Position numbers and translations under genes: made by a program | Part shown: piece after piece, positions 4,636-6,633 of the stretch | Position numbering within the stretch: position 1 is the first letter of the stretch | How the letters are laid out: the number at the start of each line of letters is the position of its first letter | The notes under the pieces: model-generated | What the model was told of the DNA's origin: nothing | The model's input: the letters and a program-made list of their open reading frames with translations, nothing else | Databases searched by the model: none | From: an uncultured Oscillospiraceae bacterium | GTDB lineage: Bacteria > Bacillota > Clostridia > Oscillospirales > Ruminococcaceae | Direction of reading: 5' to 3' | Assembly: GCA_958448395.1 (NCBI GenBank) | Contig: CAUDDP010000095.1 | Span: forward strand, 1 to 6,633 | DNA: 6,633 nucleotides

Positions 4636-6621
4636 ATGGTGAACAAGGAACAAAACCGAGCATGGGCAATGACAATGGCAGTGGCAGCTGTCTTACTTTG
4701 CAGCGGATGTGCAGAGAATCTGGCATCCGGTACGGCACAAACTACAATTACTGGTACGACTGCGGCGTCATCAGAACAAGAAAGTGAAACAATTGTAGCA
4801 GAAGAGACGAATAATGTGACGGCAACGCTGCTTACCAATACAGAACAGCGAGTCGCTTATGATGAAGAAGATAAGAAGAGCACATATGATACATTTGATG
4901 CAGAGATTCAGTTGAGTGGCAGCACCGCAGATGTTACTGGCAAATCAGATGCCGTACAGGTCATTGAGCATGTTGTTACCATTCAGGAAGGCGGTACGTA
5001 CCGGATTTCCGGCACATGGGACAACGGACAGCTGCGTGTGACTGGAAGCGAAAAGGTGAGATTATATCTGGACGGTGTTTCCATCACAAATCCGAATGGA
5101 GCAGCTATTCACTGCGAAAATGAAAAGCGTACCATCCTTTCACTGGCAGAAGGAACAGAAAATATCCTTTCTGATGGAATTGCAGCATCTTCTGCTGAAG
5201 AGCCAGCTGCGGTTTACACAGAGGATAAGCTCACCATCAATGGAAAGGGAACGCTGGTTGTGAATGGTGTGGCAGCAAACGGCATTGTCTGCCGGAATGA
5301 TTTAAAAATTATGGGCGGCACCATTCAGGTCAATGCAGCAAACAATGGAATCAAAGGCAAGGACTGCGTTGCGATTTGCGGTGGCGACATCACTGTAACA
5401 GCTGGAAATGATGGCTTGAAGGCAACGGAGAAAGACGATACAGAACGAGGCTGGATTGCAGTAAGTGGCGGTATTGTTACCATTACCGCAGAAGGAGACG
5501 GTATGCAGGCAGAGACAGACTGCTGGATAGACGGCGGCGAACTGTATATCACAACAACGGGTGAAATTGCAGCAAATGATACAGAAGATATGCCATTTGG
5601 TGGAAAGGGGGACAGGCAAGCCCCGAATGGTGGCAGACCGGATGGAAATCTTCCCATGCAGCAGGAAGATAACAGCAATACAGCAAATCCGGTTGTGGCA
5701 CAGCTTGCTTTGACAGATACCGATACAGACACAGCAGAAACGATGGATACACAGACCGCAGAGGAGAATAGCAGCAAAGGGATAAAGGCAGGAAGCAGTT
5801 TTACTATGACTGGTGGTACGGTACAGATTTCTTCTACAGATCACTGTTTGCATAGTGCTGGCAGTTTCTCCTGTTCCGGCGGTACTTTGCAGCTGCATTC
5901 CTCCAAGGCAAAGGGAATCAGCAGTCATGGGACATTAACGGTTTCTGATGGTTCTATTATCATTGAACAGGCAACAGAAGGCATAGAGTCCAAATCTGAT
6001 ATGGAAATCAGTGGTGGTACGATTCGGATTTTACAGGCAACCGATGATGGCTTGAATGCTGGTAGTGGAACAGCAGACGGCATGGGTTCTCAAATGCAGC
6101 AGAATGATGTGACCAATGATACAGATGCCAATGAAACAGAAGGTCACAATCTTACCATTTCCGGGGGCAATCTTTATATTTGTGCCGACGGGGATGGAAT
6201 TGATTCCAACGGCAGTATCACTATGACGAATGGAACGGTCTGGATTTCCGGACCCGTCAGCGGCGGTGATGGTGCGTTGGATTTTGAAACCGATATGACG
6301 ATGTCCGGCGGTTCCATTTTGGCACTTTCCAGCCATGGTATGATGGAATATCCCTCTACACAACACGATTGTACGACCAATGTGCAGGCACAGGCAGACG
6401 ATTTTATTGCGGTTTGTGATGCAGAGGGCAATGTGTTGATGGGAATACAGACAAAGAAAGCCGTTTCGGATGTCGTGTATTACGGCGAACAGATGGAACA
6501 TTGCCAGTTGGTGATTGGCGGCACATATCAGGGTATACTTTCCGATGATGGTACGGCAACAGACGGCACGGTGTCTGGTGGCAATGTCATTAACTTAAAA
6601 CCGCCCTCGAATGGCAAGTAG
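4636..6621 (+). CDS. Cthe_2159/DUF4353-type carbohydrate-binding beta-helix lipoprotein
   Basis: The 661-residue product begins with a lipoprotein signal: K4 and R8, a hydrophobic stretch (about 9-22) and the lipobox-like LLCSGC, with C25 the probable lipidated residue; position -3 is an uncommon Cys. A Thr/Ser/Glu-rich linker (about 30-70) would hold the domain off the membrane. From about 85 the sequence resembles the family of C. thermocellum Cthe_2159, a polygalacturonate-binding beta-helix protein: FDAEIQLSG, GGTYRISGTWDNGQLRV (119-135) and VRLYLDGVSITN (141-152). Then come coils of the form GGxIxI...DGIxA at about 222-312 and 382-570 (for example SGGTIRILQATDDGLNA, 459-475). The C-terminal part (586-655) runs DDFIAVCDAEGNVLM, then VIGGTYQGI. 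Two low-complexity inserts interrupt the helix: about 313-380, Gly/Pro then Asp/Thr-rich, and about 476-503, Gln/Asn/Asp-rich. Binding of plant or cell-surface polysaccharide is inferred from the family; no catalytic motif is seen. Related genes are often near CotH or VTC-type polyphosphate polymerase genes, but the window ends too soon to tell. The start follows AAAGGA by nine bases. Confidence 0.88.
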   Translation: MVNKEQNRAWAMTMAVAAVLLCSGCAENLASGTAQTTITGTTAASSEQESETIVAEETNNVTATLLTNTEQRVAYDEEDKKSTYDTFDAEIQLSGSTADVTGKSDAVQVIEHVVTIQEGGTYRISGTWDNGQLRVTGSEKVRLYLDGVSITNPNGAAIHCENEKRTILSLAEGTENILSDGIAASSAEEPAAVYTEDKLTINGKGTLVVNGVAANGIVCRNDLKIMGGTIQVNAANNGIKGKDCVAICGGDITVTAGNDGLKATEKDDTERGWIAVSGGIVTITAEGDGMQAETDCWIDGGELYITTTGEIAANDTEDMPFGGKGDRQAPNGGRPDGNLPMQQEDNSNTANPVVAQLALTDTDTDTAETMDTQTAEENSSKGIKAGSSFTMTGGTVQISSTDHCLHSAGSFSCSGGTLQLHSSKAKGISSHGTLTVSDGSIIIEQATEGIESKSDMEISGGTIRILQATDDGLNAGSGTADGMGSQMQQNDVTNDTDANETEGHNLTISGGNLYICADGDGIDSNGSITMTNGTVWISGPVSGGDGALDFETDMTMSGGSILALSSHGMMEYPSTQHDCTTNVQAQADDFIAVCDAEGNVLMGIQTKKAVSDVVYYGEQMEHCQLVIGGTYQGILSDDGTATDGTVSGGNVINLKPPSNGK

Positions 6622-6633
6622 AATGTCTGGAAG

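Noticed and set aside
5717..5757. Short tandem-like GATACCGATACAGACACA run as a possible DNA repeat or phase-variable tract
   Set aside because: The units are imperfect and codon-phased, encoding an Asp/Thr-rich loop. There is no homopolymer or exact unit long enough to suggest slippage.
5302..5928. 208-codon minus-strand open frame
   Set aside because: It is antisense to the repeat-rich lipoprotein gene. The Cys/His-rich translation reflects the complement of Gly/Thr/Ala codons, not a metal-binding protein.

Overview
The window looks like chromosomal DNA of a low-to-moderate GC Firmicute, most likely a gut or rumen clostridium of the Ruminococcus/Oscillospiraceae type. The clues are AGGAG-type ribosome binding sites before every gene, sigma-A promoters with extended -10 boxes, a YkpA/YbiT-type ABC-F protein, a stand-alone BFD-like [2Fe-2S] protein, and a large lipoprotein of the Cthe_2159 (DUF4353) carbohydrate-binding family. 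The genus is an inference from gene content, not something the sequence proves.

Layout: (1) At 106-495 on the plus strand is a small MmcQ/YjbR-family gene. (2) It converges on a 64-residue BFD-like [2Fe-2S] protein gene (595-789, minus), and the two share a bidirectional terminator at 535-576. The iron-sulfur gene has a near-consensus promoter at 820-848. (3) A minus-strand pair follows: an ABC-F ATPase (2613-4214) and, 87 bases downstream of it, a PutP-type Na+/proline symporter (969-2525). The ABC-F gene has its own extended -10 promoter and a short leader. I find no good promoter for putP, so read-through from the ABC-F gene is plausible. (4) Between the ABC-F promoter and the next plus-strand gene lie about 380 gene-free bases. 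They hold an imperfect two-copy repeat of about 100 bases per unit, and the first copy is enclosed by a perfect 14-base inverted repeat. (5) At 4636-6621 on the plus strand is a 661-residue secreted lipoprotein with a right-handed beta-helix-like repeat pattern. The window ends 12 bases after its stop.

The genes do not form one obvious pathway: they are a DNA-binding-fold protein, an iron-sulfur protein, an amino-acid symporter, a translation-associated ATPase and a cell-surface polysaccharide-binding protein. Only ABC-F and putP look potentially co-transcribed. There is no CRISPR array, tRNA, rRNA, transposase or phage gene.

I do not see a clear new multi-gene system. The points most worth a second look are the ABC-F protein, whose second ATPase site has lost both the Walker A lysine and the catalytic glutamate; the composite repeat/inverted-repeat element at about 4274-4470; and the terminator-like hairpin inside the ABC-F/putP gap, which points against the direction of those genes.
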